Source: Phycisphaeraceae bacterium
Lineage (GTDB): Bacteria; Planctomycetota; Phycisphaerae; Phycisphaerales; Phycisphaeraceae
Direction: 5' to 3'
NCBI GenBank assembly: GCA_002716625.1
Contig: PBAS01000016.1
Span: forward strand, 1-64,000
Length of the DNA: 64,000 nucleotides
This document shows, piece by piece, positions 28,456-37,048 of the stretch. Each line of letters begins with the position of its first letter. Position 1 is the first letter of the stretch. The notes under the pieces were generated by a model. The model worked only from the letters and a program-made list of their open reading frames with translations. It did no database searches and was not told the DNA's origin. The position numbers and the translations under genes were made by a program.

Positions 28456-28584
28456 ATATCCAATAATCGTTAAACTGGTATGCGCCAGCATTGGAGCGTA
28501 CCAACCTCGATCATAGGTGGTCGGTTTTATTCTTGGATTCATGCTGAGGTCGCAGCGTACCTTACAACCTCTTGGGGTCATGTA

Positions 28585-31323
28585 ATGGCCAGCCTGAGCT
28601 TTGATGATCATAGTTTCCTGATCAACGGCCGACGGGTCTGGTTAGCAAGCGGTTCAATCGATTATGCCCGAGTACCACGCGAACTGTGGATCAACCGAAT
28701 CCGTGCCGCCAAACAGGCGGGGCTAAATTGCATTAGCACCTCGATATTTTGGAACTATCACGAGGCACAACCTCATAAATTCAATTTTGACGGCAACAGG
28801 GATCTGCGGCGGTTTATCGAGTTGATTGCAGAAGAAGAAATGTACTGCCTGCTGCGGGCTGGACCCTACGTCGGCGCAGACTGGGATTTTGGAGGGTTGC
28901 CACATTGGCTTACCACCATCCCGGGGATTTGTCTCCGCGGTGGTGGTAATGAATCAAGATTTCTTGAAGCCAGTTCACAATACCTTTCCACAGTCATGGC
29001 GCAGGTTTCAGATCTGCAAATCACCTCACCTGGCAATGGTCCTATCATCATGGTTCAAGCTGAAAGCCAATGGTGCTGGAGCCACCCGGAACAGGCCGAC
29101 GCCTATTTGCAGGAGATCAGTCGTTATCTACGGGAAAACGGCTGCAACGTCCCAATCAATCTATGCAACAATCTCTGGCAACAAGTTGACAATACGATCC
29201 ACACGTGGGCGGGCGATCAGCGTCTTGTTGCTGATCTAAGGCAACTCCATGTTGTCCAGCCGGATGCGCCACGACTGGTAACCGGCTTGCGTGCAAGCCA
29301 GTGTGAGCACTGGCTTGCACGCAAGCCACCTAATGGCCAAGAAGTCGCGCTTGATTTCCGCATAGCACAAGTCATTGCAACTGGCTCACAATACAACCTT
29401 GAAATGTTTTGCGGGGGCACTAATTTTCGCTTCGATGCTGGTCGTGGATCTGCACATCCCAATCAATTTATCACCACGAGTCATGACGGCGGAGCACCAC
29501 TTGGTGAAGCGGGGCAACGAGGGGAGGCATATAACGCAGTCAAACGCGTCAGCACGTTTGCCATCCATTTCAGCCATGTTCTTGCCAATCTAGGGCCCGG
29601 CCAGTGCCATGCGACTCTAGCTCCTGATGGACAGCAGCACAGTATCGTTCATGAACGAGGATCCCAAGGTGATGTCGTATTTCTATTTCGCGGCACAGGT
29701 GATCAAAGCCAGGTGTCCCAGTTACTGCTGGCCAATGGCCTTCAGTTACCAGTATTCTGGGGCGAACACCGTGTCGCATGGCTATTGCTAGACACAAACC
29801 TTCACGGTGCAGGGCAGTTGACATATACCAACTTGCGGCCGTGGGCATTGGTGGCCAAGAAGATGCTGGTTTTATTCGGTCCTGCCCAGACAGATGGATT
29901 GGTGTGTATTAATGGTTCACCGGTTTGCCTTAAAGTTCCCACCGGACCAAAACCTTTGATCCATCACATCGATAACATCACCTTGGTGGTGATCAACGAG
30001 GCAATGGTGGATGCGGCCTACGCAACGCCTCAAGCAATCTTCGTTGGTACTGATGGCCTAGACGAGAATGACCAGCCCCGCCTATTAGGCGGTTGGGACA
30101 AAGTTAGGTCGATCACTGCAGATGGCAAAATCCGTTCCGCATGCCCATCAAAAGCAAGTATAAAACCCCCGCCCGCCCTCGGTGGCTGGCAGCAAGCCCA
30201 GCAGACTGATTTCATTAACGGCAAGGCCAAGTCATTCAAATTGATTGACGGGCCAAAAAGCTTTGAATCACTTCAATGTGTTGATGGCTACGGGTGGTAT
30301 AGACTAAAGTTATCGCCTACCAGGAACCAAAATATACTGGTCGCGGCAGCTGATCGACTACACCTGTTTCATGAAGGAAATGCTGCTGGACTGCTCAGTG
30401 GTGCCACAAAAAGTACCAGAACCACGGCAAATAACCACACCCCGAATCAACCTGTCCGGATCAATGTTGCCGGCCAGGTTGTGGTCCTTGCTGATCAACT
30501 TGGTCGACTAAGTGACGGCTGGGCTTTGGGTGAACAGAAGGGGATTTTAAGCCACTTCTATTCTGTCAAACCAGTACGCATGGGCTCGCCCAAAAAGGTC
30601 ACGATGCAGGTACCTGACCCCATTCAACTCGGTGGGTGCTTTGCCGGTCTTCGGGTTGGTGAGCATACCAAGGCAGATACATATATATGGTCATTTCGGC
30701 CCATGGCTCGCAAACCGATGTTTCTTGACCTTGCTGATCTTCCTTGCCGCATGATGGTGCTGATTAATCGCCAACCACTATCAATGTATGACCCAAACCA
30801 ATCAGCAGGTCATACAAGAATCCTGTTGGAGATTGGCCAATCGATTGGCGGCGGAAATAATGAACTTCGCATGATCTGTCTGGATCAAACCACAACGATC
30901 AAACCAAAGACCCAACAGGTCCGGATGTTCCAATGCATACAGAATCTAAGCGCAAAAGGTCAGTGGGCCTTCACCCATTGGATGATGCCCTCCGACAATT
31001 TATTCAGCACACCAGCGAAGAAATCAGATCGTTTACCCTGCTGGCATCGCTGTCAATTCAAATTAGACCACACACAAGTCCCACTGTGGCTTGAACCAAA
31101 TGGCATGAGCAAGGGCCAGATCTATATCAATGGATACAATGCCGGTCGCTATTGTCAAAATATTTCCGGCGGTGGGGCAGACACAGTGCAAAAGCGTTAC
31201 TACCTGCCAGAACCCTGGCTCCACACGCAAACACCCAATACCCTGACGCTATTCGATGAACATGGCATGCCCCCAACCCGCTGCAAGATTATCTACAGTC
31301 ACAAGCGAGCATTTGACCCATGA
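28585..31323 (+). CDS. GH35 beta-galactosidase-like protein with a palindromic insertion at the nucleophile
   Basis: 912 residues from the ATG at 28585; the frame is open to 28480, but the added residues look non-native. GH35 signatures are clear: FLINGRRVWLASGSIDYARVPRELW at the start, AGLNCISTSIFWNYHE, CLLRAGPYVGADWDFGGLPHWL, PIIMVQAESQW with Glu160 as the likely acid/base, and MFCGGTNFRFDAGR followed by ITTSHDGGAPLGEAG. The nucleophile is normally the Glu of a T-E-x-W motif; here the sequence is VTGLRASQCEHW, so Glu241 is separated from the Thr by seven extra residues. The C-terminal half contains beta-sandwich domains. There is no signal peptide, so it is probably cytoplasmic. Its stop overlaps the next start (ATGA). 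Activity is uncertain because of the insertion. Confidence 0.85.
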   Translation: MASLSFDDHSFLINGRRVWLASGSIDYARVPRELWINRIRAAKQAGLNCISTSIFWNYHEAQPHKFNFDGNRDLRRFIELIAEEEMYCLLRAGPYVGADWDFGGLPHWLTTIPGICLRGGGNESRFLEASSQYLSTVMAQVSDLQITSPGNGPIIMVQAESQWCWSHPEQADAYLQEISRYLRENGCNVPINLCNNLWQQVDNTIHTWAGDQRLVADLRQLHVVQPDAPRLVTGLRASQCEHWLARKPPNGQEVALDFRIAQVIATGSQYNLEMFCGGTNFRFDAGRGSAHPNQFITTSHDGGAPLGEAGQRGEAYNAVKRVSTFAIHFSHVLANLGPGQCHATLAPDGQQHSIVHERGSQGDVVFLFRGTGDQSQVSQLLLANGLQLPVFWGEHRVAWLLLDTNLHGAGQLTYTNLRPWALVAKKMLVLFGPAQTDGLVCINGSPVCLKVPTGPKPLIHHIDNITLVVINEAMVDAAYATPQAIFVGTDGLDENDQPRLLGGWDKVRSITADGKIRSACPSKASIKPPPALGGWQQAQQTDFINGKAKSFKLIDGPKSFESLQCVDGYGWYRLKLSPTRNQNILVAAADRLHLFHEGNAAGLLSGATKSTRTTANNHTPNQPVRINVAGQVVVLADQLGRLSDGWALGEQKGILSHFYSVKPVRMGSPKKVTMQVPDPIQLGGCFAGLRVGEHTKADTYIWSFRPMARKPMFLDLADLPCRMMVLINRQPLSMYDPNQSAGHTRILLEIGQSIGGGNNELRMICLDQTTTIKPKTQQVRMFQCIQNLSAKGQWAFTHWMMPSDNLFSTPAKKSDRLPCWHRCQFKLDHTQVPLWLEPNGMSKGQIYINGYNAGRYCQNISGGGADTVQKRYYLPEPWLHTQTPNTLTLFDEHGMPPTRCKIIYSHKRAFDP
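29284..29327. repeat. Perfect 20-bp inverted repeat inside GH35 active-site codons
   Basis: The left arm 29284-29303 (GGCTTGCGTG...) is the exact reverse complement of the right arm 29308-29327, with a 4-base loop TGAG. The right arm encodes HWLARK just after the expected nucleophile Glu, whose GAG is at 29305-29307. The left arm plus one base (29284-29304) is exactly 21 bases and encodes GLRASQC. This is the pattern expected from an inverted templated insertion. Confidence 0.9.
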
Positions 31324-31832
31324 GCCAGACAACGGACGAGCACCGCCAAAAAGCCGGGAATCAATCTGCTACCTGTGGTATATTAACCGTTAGTGATACC
31401 CGCCAGCAAGAAGATGACAAGAGCGGAAAGATTATCATCGAGGCACTTGATGCCGCAGGACACACCGTTGAATGCTACCAGATCGTAAAGGACGAACCAC
31501 TTAAAATTGACTCCATCCTTCATGATTGGATTGACGGAGGTGAATTGGATGTCATCTGCACAACAGGAGGCACAGGCATTGGCCTTCGGGACACAACGAT
31601 TGAAGTCGTTAGGAGATTAGTCGACAAGGAGTTGGAAGGATTCGGCGAGTTGTTCCGTATGCTCAGTTGGGATGAGGTCGGCGCGGCTGCAATGCTCAGC
31701 CGGACAATAGGGGGGTTGGCCGGAAGCACCCTGATCTTTGCGCTCCCCGGATCGAGCAATGCCGTCGCCCTAGCGATCAATAAACTGATTATCCCCGAAT
31801 TGCCTCACCTTGTATGGCATCGCAAACAGTAG
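31320..31832 (+). CDS. MoaB/Mog-type molybdopterin adenylyltransferase-like protein
   Basis: 170 residues, typical for MoaB. It has CGILTVSDTRQQEDDKSG near the start, ICTTGGTGIGLRDTTIEVVRRLVDKELEGFGELFR (the GGTG...RD.T molybdopterin-binding loop) and FALPGSSNAVALAINKLIIPELPHLVW (the PGS motif). Mog/MogA adenylates molybdopterin before molybdenum insertion; the MoaB branch is closely related, so either role is possible. Its ATG overlaps the GH35 stop by four bases, suggesting translational coupling, although the functions are unrelated. No other Mo-cofactor gene is visible in the window. Confidence 0.85.
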   Translation: MSQTTDEHRQKAGNQSATCGILTVSDTRQQEDDKSGKIIIEALDAAGHTVECYQIVKDEPLKIDSILHDWIDGGELDVICTTGGTGIGLRDTTIEVVRRLVDKELEGFGELFRMLSWDEVGAAAMLSRTIGGLAGSTLIFALPGSSNAVALAINKLIIPELPHLVWHRKQ

Positions 31833-31836
31833 GCAT

Positions 31837-31865
31837 TTGGAAGCTTGACCATAACGCGCTATAAT
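31837..31865 (+). promoter_or_regulatory. Sigma70-type promoter upstream of the GroES-like gene
   Basis: TTGGAA at 31837-31842 and a perfect TATAAT at 31860-31865 are separated by exactly 17 bases. This is the best housekeeping-type promoter I found in the window. It begins five bases after the MoaB-like stop and would give a leader of about 70 bases before the GroES-like ATG at 31943. Confidence 0.6.
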
Positions 31866-31942
31866 CAGAAAAGCTTTTGTTAGCTTAATGAGAAAGAAAA
31901 TGAAAACCAGGTCAAGAACAGTTTTGTTGAGAGTTGACTTTT

Positions 31943-32263
31943 ATGAGTGAATCCACACAAAAGGAAAAGCCTAGGCTTGAGACGGTCGAGCCTATTGGCA
32001 AACGTGTCTTAATCCGCAAGGATGAGGACAAGAAAAAAACGAAATCGGGAATTCATCTTCCTGACAAGATTGAAATCCCCACGCTGACTGGCCGAGTCGT
32101 TGCGGTTTCTGCTCAAATTGAAAACGACATAGATTACCCGATTGCACAATACGACCGTGTTTTGTTCAATCCGAAGGAAGCGATTCCCGTTGACTTTGAA
32201 GGCGATAATCGGCTGTTTGTTGTTCCCGTTGAAAATATCGTGGCCGTATTTCGCAGGTCTTAA
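31943..32263 (+). CDS. GroES-like (Cpn10) co-chaperonin
   Basis: 106 residues from the ATG at 31943; a TTG at 31934 is also in frame. The Cpn10 fold is visible: VEPIGKRVLIRKDE at the start, a mobile-loop region (KKKTKSGIHLPDKIEIPTLTGRVVAVS) and YDRVLFNPKEAIPVDFEGDNRLFVVPVENIVAVF at the end, as in GroES. The loop has an unusual KDEDKKKTKSGIHLPDK stretch in place of the common 'tasGiilp' segment. GroES caps GroEL during folding. No groEL is adjacent, so this may be an extra paralog. It has its own promoter at 31837-31865. Confidence 0.8.
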   Translation: MSESTQKEKPRLETVEPIGKRVLIRKDEDKKKTKSGIHLPDKIEIPTLTGRVVAVSAQIENDIDYPIAQYDRVLFNPKEAIPVDFEGDNRLFVVPVENIVAVFRRS

Positions 32264-32303
32264 TTAGGCAACACATGGGCGATTCATTGCTCGAGCCTGG
32301 CGA

Positions 32304-33614
32304 TTGACTCAATCCATAGCCATTGAACCGATCGAGAGCTTCACCGCAACAATCCGTCCACCCGGATCGAAGAGCTTATCCAATCGAGCAATGCTTCTGG
32401 CCGCGCTAGCCGAGGGGGAATCAACCCTCACCCATTTGCTTCTATCCGATGATACGCGACATATGATCGCGGCACTCAAAGATCTTGGCTTTGAACTGCA
32501 ACTTGATGAGCCAGGCAATCAACTGCGATTGATTGGCCGCTCTGGCATCATCCCATCACAGCAGTGCAGGCTCCATTTGGGTAACGCCGGTACCGCGTTA
32601 AGACCACTGACTGCAGCATTGTGCCTATCCAAGACCGGAACTTACCAAATCGATGGTGAACCACGCATGCGACAACGGCCAATAGGGGAACTGGTTGATG
32701 CACTTCGCCTGATGGGAGCGCAGATCACATATGGAGCCAATGAAGGCTACCCACCACTGCATGTCACAGGCAATGGCCTCGCCGGTGGCCAAGTGACTCT
32801 TGGGACCACTCAATCTAGTCAGTTTATCACCTCATTACTAATGATTGGCCCGTACTGCGAGCATGATTTTTTTCTTCGCTTTGATGGAGATATCACGAGC
32901 CGATCTTATGTCGAGATGACTATCAGCCTGATGAAGATCTTCGGGGTTGATCTTGAGTGCGACCAACGACTTGATGAAATCAAGGTGCCCACTAGCCGGT
33001 ATCAGGCCGTGACCTATGACATCGAACCTGATGCGTCGAGCGCCAGCTATTTTCTCGCTGCAGCAGCGATCATTCCATCAAGTCGCTGCACAATTCAGGG
33101 ACTTGGTAAAAACAGCTTGCAGGGCGATGTCGGTTTTGCTGACGTGCTGCATCAAATGGGAGCGGGATTGTTGTTCGGCCCTGATTTCATCACGGTCATG
33201 GCCCCCTCGGGTGGACAATCTCTGCACGGCATCGACATAGACATGAACCATATGCCAGACATGGCTCAAACACTGGCAGTCGTTGCATTATTTGCCCAGG
33301 GTCCAACCATAATCCGAAACGTGGGAAACCTTCGGGTGAAGGAAACTGACCGCATGGTTGCATTGCAGATCGAATTGACGAAACTTGGCGCAAACATCGT
33401 GATCGATGGAGATATGATTCGGATCGACCCGCCAGTTGGCAATAAAATCAAGCCTGCTGCCATTGATACCTATGACGATCATCGCATGGCCATGAGTTGC
33501 GCCATTGCGGGGCTGAGATCCCCGGAACCAGGGGTTATTATCAATGACCCAACCTGTGTAAACAAAACATTTCCTGGCTTTTTCGGATATCTTGACCGGC
33601 TTCGAAACCAGTAA
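32304..33614 (+). CDS. aroA: 3-phosphoshikimate 1-carboxyvinyltransferase (EPSP synthase)
   Basis: 436 residues, usual size. It joins shikimate 3-phosphate and phosphoenolpyruvate in the chorismate pathway. Key regions are RPPGSKSLSNRAMLLAALAEG (the PEP/S3P lysine and Ser-Asn-Arg), LHLGNAGTALRPLTAALCL (the conserved LGNAGTA loop), RMRQRPIGELVDALR, TQSSQFITSLLMIGPY, and NLRVKETDRMVALQIELTKLG, with TYDDHRMAMS near the C-terminus. The start is a TTG at 32304; no ATG fits the conserved N-terminus. It follows the GroES-like gene by 40 bases. Confidence 0.95.
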   Translation: MTQSIAIEPIESFTATIRPPGSKSLSNRAMLLAALAEGESTLTHLLLSDDTRHMIAALKDLGFELQLDEPGNQLRLIGRSGIIPSQQCRLHLGNAGTALRPLTAALCLSKTGTYQIDGEPRMRQRPIGELVDALRLMGAQITYGANEGYPPLHVTGNGLAGGQVTLGTTQSSQFITSLLMIGPYCEHDFFLRFDGDITSRSYVEMTISLMKIFGVDLECDQRLDEIKVPTSRYQAVTYDIEPDASSASYFLAAAAIIPSSRCTIQGLGKNSLQGDVGFADVLHQMGAGLLFGPDFITVMAPSGGQSLHGIDIDMNHMPDMAQTLAVVALFAQGPTIIRNVGNLRVKETDRMVALQIELTKLGANIVIDGDMIRIDPPVGNKIKPAAIDTYDDHRMAMSCAIAGLRSPEPGVIINDPTCVNKTFPGFFGYLDRLRNQ

Positions 33615-33660
33615 GGAAATGACATGGACCACTTGTCGAACGCGTAAGAGTAACGGAGGG

Positions 33661-33707
33661 GATCACGGTTTAAATAGCAGGGGCTCATAATGCTCTATCC
33701 CGTGATC
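33661..33707 (+). terminator. Possible terminator hairpin after aroA
   Basis: GATCACGG at 33661-33668 pairs perfectly with CCGTGATC at 33700-33707, enclosing a partly paired 31-base loop. A short TTT follows. It lies about 50 bases after the aroA stop and before the ABC exporter gene, so it may end the upstream transcript. Confidence 0.35.
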
Positions 33708-33807
33708 TTTAACCATTGACATACAACTTCGCCGCAACGTATGCGCCTCTAACAATAATATTGCATTAGACTAAAAATTCATTTCCCACCTATCAGAAGC
33801 AATCCCC

Positions 33808-35679
33808 ATGCGCGACCCGCTCTGGAAATCCACAACGATTCTCTTGAAATACAAGCGGTTAATCGCCGTTGCCATGCTGGGCGCCTTTTTATCAGCAGCT
33901 TCGTTTGGTGGCGGGGTTGCGTTGCTGGCTCCGACACTGAAAATCCTGCGTGATCAATCAATACCACTGGCCGATCAAGTGCGGCATTGGCTTGTCAGGC
34001 CGGATCGCTGGATATTTGTCCAGGATTTCGGCGATTGGCTGGCTCGAAATCTTCCGGATGATCGATACCACATCTTTCTTCTGGTTCTTATAAGTATTAC
34101 CTTTCTAAGCGTCATTGGAAGTTGTGGACGCTATCTGCACCAGTTAATGACCATCACCGTTGTCCAGCGAGCGGCAATGGTATGGCGAGGCAGAATGTAT
34201 CGCCAGGTAATCCATATCCCGCTTATCGAACAACTCCGGGTAGGCAGTGCTGATCACATCAGCCGCGTGGTATTCGATACACGACCACTAATGACCGCCT
34301 ATCGAGCCCTGCTCGGTAAAACAGTTGAACAGGTGCTGCGGGGTGCAGCAGCAATTTGTGTTGCACTGTTCTGGGATGTTGGATTGACACTCATCGGCCT
34401 TATCTGCGCCCCGGTTATCGCGGTCCTTTTACAACGATTTGGCAAACGAGTTCGGCGTGCCACGCGTCGTGTACTACGAACCCGGGGGCGGATGGTAGGA
34501 GCCTTGCGGGAATCAACCGGTGCAATACGGGTTGTCAAAGTACACAATGCCGAGGGTTACGAACGACGCCGATTTAGGCGGATCAATCGGGAACAGTATG
34601 ACCAGGAAATGAAAATCCGATCAGCCCGGGCTCTTGCCTCGCCACTGATCGGCACACTGGGCCTCTTTTTTGTCATTCTTGTGGCTGGCATAGCTGGATA
34701 CCATATTTTCCGTAACGAAAACATGGACTCGGAAGGCTCCATCACGGTCATTGTTTCCCTGGGACTCGCGGCCAGTGCTCTACGGCCTCTGGCCAACCTG
34801 AACCATCAACTAAACGAGGGACGTGCCGCAGCAAAGCGTATGTTTGAATTATTAGCCATGCCGGTCGAACCGATGGGTAAGCACCGCCCACAAAAAAACA
34901 TGCCCCTGCCAAGGCACTGCCAGACCGTCACCTTGGAGAATTTGAGTTTCAGGTATGACGATGAATCCCAACCGGTTATCGATGATGTCTGTCTGGAAAT
35001 CCCATTCGGCCAAACCGTAGCCATCGTTGGCGCCAATGGATCTGGAAAAACCACGCTACTCAATTTCATTCCAAGGTTGCTAACCCCACATAGTGGACGT
35101 GTTCTAATCGATGGTATTGATATCAAAACGGTGCGATTGCGCCCACTCCGCGAGCAGATCGCGGTTGTAACCCAGCAATCAATTCTGTTTGAGGGTTCGA
35201 TTGCAGACAATATTGCCTATGGCCGCCATCATGCTGCAGAAGAAATGATTATCGATGCAGCAAAAACTGCGCATGCTGATAAATTCATCCGTGCCCTGCC
35301 AGAGGGATATAAAACAATGCTTGGCGAACACGGGGAAGGCCTATCCGGCGGACAGCGACAACGGGTTTGTATCGCCCGGGCAATCTTGCGTAACCCAGCC
35401 ATCCTTATTCTTGATGAAGCAACCAGCCAGATTGACGCTGATTCAGAAGCCAAGATCAATCAGGCCTTGCGAGATATCCGTCGTGGACGCACCGTCTTTG
35501 TCGTCGCACACCGGTTGAGTACCGTCATTGATGTCGATCAAATCGTTGTGCTCGATCGCGGAAGGGTGATTGACCAAGGCAAGCACACTGAGTTGCTCGA
35601 ACGATGCCACCTCTATCAAACACTGGCTCAGACCCAGTTGCAGACATCAAACGCTTCACATCCGCTTGCCCAAGCATAA
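33808..35679 (+). CDS. MsbA-like ABC exporter, fused permease and ATPase
   Basis: 623 residues. About six membrane helices occupy residues 15-330, including AVAMLGAFLSAASFGGGVALLA, HIFLLVLISITFLSVIG and LFFVILVAGIAGYHIF. The C-terminal ATPase domain has Walker A VGANGSGKTTLLNF, the signature LSGGQRQRVCIARAIL, Walker B LILDEATSQID and H-loop VVAHRLSTV, all complete, so a working homodimer is expected. MsbA-type exporters flip lipids or export hydrophobic compounds across the inner membrane; lpxD nearby at 37 kb makes lipid A transport an attractive guess, not a proof. It stands alone, convergent with the MBL hydrolase. Confidence 0.88.
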   Translation: MRDPLWKSTTILLKYKRLIAVAMLGAFLSAASFGGGVALLAPTLKILRDQSIPLADQVRHWLVRPDRWIFVQDFGDWLARNLPDDRYHIFLLVLISITFLSVIGSCGRYLHQLMTITVVQRAAMVWRGRMYRQVIHIPLIEQLRVGSADHISRVVFDTRPLMTAYRALLGKTVEQVLRGAAAICVALFWDVGLTLIGLICAPVIAVLLQRFGKRVRRATRRVLRTRGRMVGALRESTGAIRVVKVHNAEGYERRRFRRINREQYDQEMKIRSARALASPLIGTLGLFFVILVAGIAGYHIFRNENMDSEGSITVIVSLGLAASALRPLANLNHQLNEGRAAAKRMFELLAMPVEPMGKHRPQKNMPLPRHCQTVTLENLSFRYDDESQPVIDDVCLEIPFGQTVAIVGANGSGKTTLLNFIPRLLTPHSGRVLIDGIDIKTVRLRPLREQIAVVTQQSILFEGSIADNIAYGRHHAAEEMIIDAAKTAHADKFIRALPEGYKTMLGEHGEGLSGGQRQRVCIARAILRNPAILILDEATSQIDADSEAKINQALRDIRRGRTVFVVAHRLSTVIDVDQIVVLDRGRVIDQGKHTELLERCHLYQTLAQTQLQTSNASHPLAQA

Positions 35680-35699
35680 TCCAGTGGGTCAAGAAGCAA

Positions 35700-36695
35700 T
35701 TAGAATTTCAAATTCAACTGTTCGTGGTGGCCAGACCCATTGGGATCCACGCAAATCCATGGTGTAATCTCGCGCTGTTCCGCCAACGTAATTCTTCCAA
35801 GCAAGCGCGGATCTTCCTCGAATACATGGCGAACGATTGATGGGTGATTGCACTGGTTCGACCGATGAAGCAAAACAATATGCTGAAGGCTGCTGGCCAG
35901 CCCACGATCTAATATTTCCCGCACGGCAATGAACGACTGGTCATTAGACAGATGCCCGGCACGCCCCATGATACGGCGCTTGAGAAATGCAGGACGACCA
36001 CTTTGAACCTGCATTTGCTCATCATAATTGCTCTCAATCGCCAATAGATCAACACCCGTAAATGCATTAATAAGTTGCTTGGGCACGTGTCCCAAATCCG
36101 TAGCATAACCGAGGGCGCCACCGGACGTCACTACGCGATACCCACATGTTCCCTTTCTATCGTGTGGTAGACGAATTGCCTGCACACTATATCCATCGAC
36201 CGGCTCAAAGGGTTCTTCGTCAATCAGATGTACAAGTCCAGCCTTCTGCAGGCGTTTTCCCTCAGCGTGCGAAGCCAGATCATGAATATGCCAACGATGA
36301 AGATAGATCGGGATCTGCGATCGAAGCAACGTTGCAACCCAGGTTGGCCGAAAGTGATCTTGGTCCAAGTGCGTAAGACACACCGCCTGAATTGCTTGCA
36401 AATTCATCCCGGCCGCCACCAGACGACGAGCTGTTGTCATAGGGCCCAAACCAAGGTCAATGACAAGAGCAGAAGCACCCTGACATACAACAGCACTGTT
36501 TCCTCCGGAACCAGATCCCAGGACACAAAGTCTCAGTTGACTTAACCGGGCTGACCCACAAGGGGAACAATCCTTCGCTCCCTGGTTCGAAACAGAATCG
36601 AAGGAGGCATTCGCCTGATCTACTGAAAATAAAGGAAGCTGCATTCTGGTGGCTCGTGACATCCGTGTCAATAGAGTTCTTATCGTCCACATCAT
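35700..36695 (-). CDS. MBL-fold metallo-hydrolase (YycJ/WalJ-like)
   Basis: 331 residues from the ATG at 36695, preceded by AGGA; a second ATG follows directly and an upstream extension is open. After a variable start of about 45 residues, RLCVLGSGSGGNSAVV opens the metallo-beta-lactamase fold. LTHLDQDHFRPTWVATLL is the zinc motif (HxxxDH, here HLDQDH), LGYATDLGHVPKQLI gives the next ligand Asp, and IESNYDEQMQ and GRAGHLSNDQSF follow, as in YycJ-type exonuclease-like proteins. IVLLHRSNQCNHPS is the last strand and would carry the final His. The family is intracellular, with roles in DNA repair or cell-wall signalling. The exact start is unsure. Confidence 0.82.
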   Translation of the reverse strand: MMWTIRTLLTRMSRATRMQLPLFSVDQANASFDSVSNQGAKDCSPCGSARLSQLRLCVLGSGSGGNSAVVCQGASALVIDLGLGPMTTARRLVAAGMNLQAIQAVCLTHLDQDHFRPTWVATLLRSQIPIYLHRWHIHDLASHAEGKRLQKAGLVHLIDEEPFEPVDGYSVQAIRLPHDRKGTCGYRVVTSGGALGYATDLGHVPKQLINAFTGVDLLAIESNYDEQMQVQSGRPAFLKRRIMGRAGHLSNDQSFIAVREILDRGLASSLQHIVLLHRSNQCNHPSIVRHVFEEDPRLLGRITLAEQREITPWICVDPNGSGHHEQLNLKF

Positions 36696-37048
36696 GGATC
36701 CTAACGTCAAGTGGACTGTTTATTCCCCTGGCCTAACTTAATGAACCGGTTGCCATCAACCAGCAAGTTTAAGCTTCTCAGTGATGGCGTTACACCACAC
36801 CACCGCAACCCAGTTTATGCCGTGAAAACATTCAGTCATACCGATGAATTTTGCCTGCTCTACTGAGAACTTTGAGCACAAAGGGCATGGAAAAATGGGA
36901 GCGGAAGATCACATATTAAGGAGAAATTCGATACCTAGCAGCATGTCAATCGTGGCTGGGAATCTAACATGGATTTCACCACAAGGATCAAACTGGAGGA
37001 CTATCTGCTTGCAGGCCAGCTGATATTCACCCAGGAAACACTAAATAT
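36696..37048. other. Intergenic region between lpxD and the MBL hydrolase gene
   Basis: These 353 bases contain no supported gene and no clear terminator. A 55-codon frame starting at 36969 runs into the lpxD 3' end on the opposite strand and is treated as chance. The region should hold the lpxD end signals and the MBL gene promoter. Confidence 0.5.

Noticed and set aside
28480-28584. 35-codon extension of the GH35 gene.
   Set aside because: The added residues do not look like a signal peptide, and GH35 homology begins directly after the ATG at 28585.
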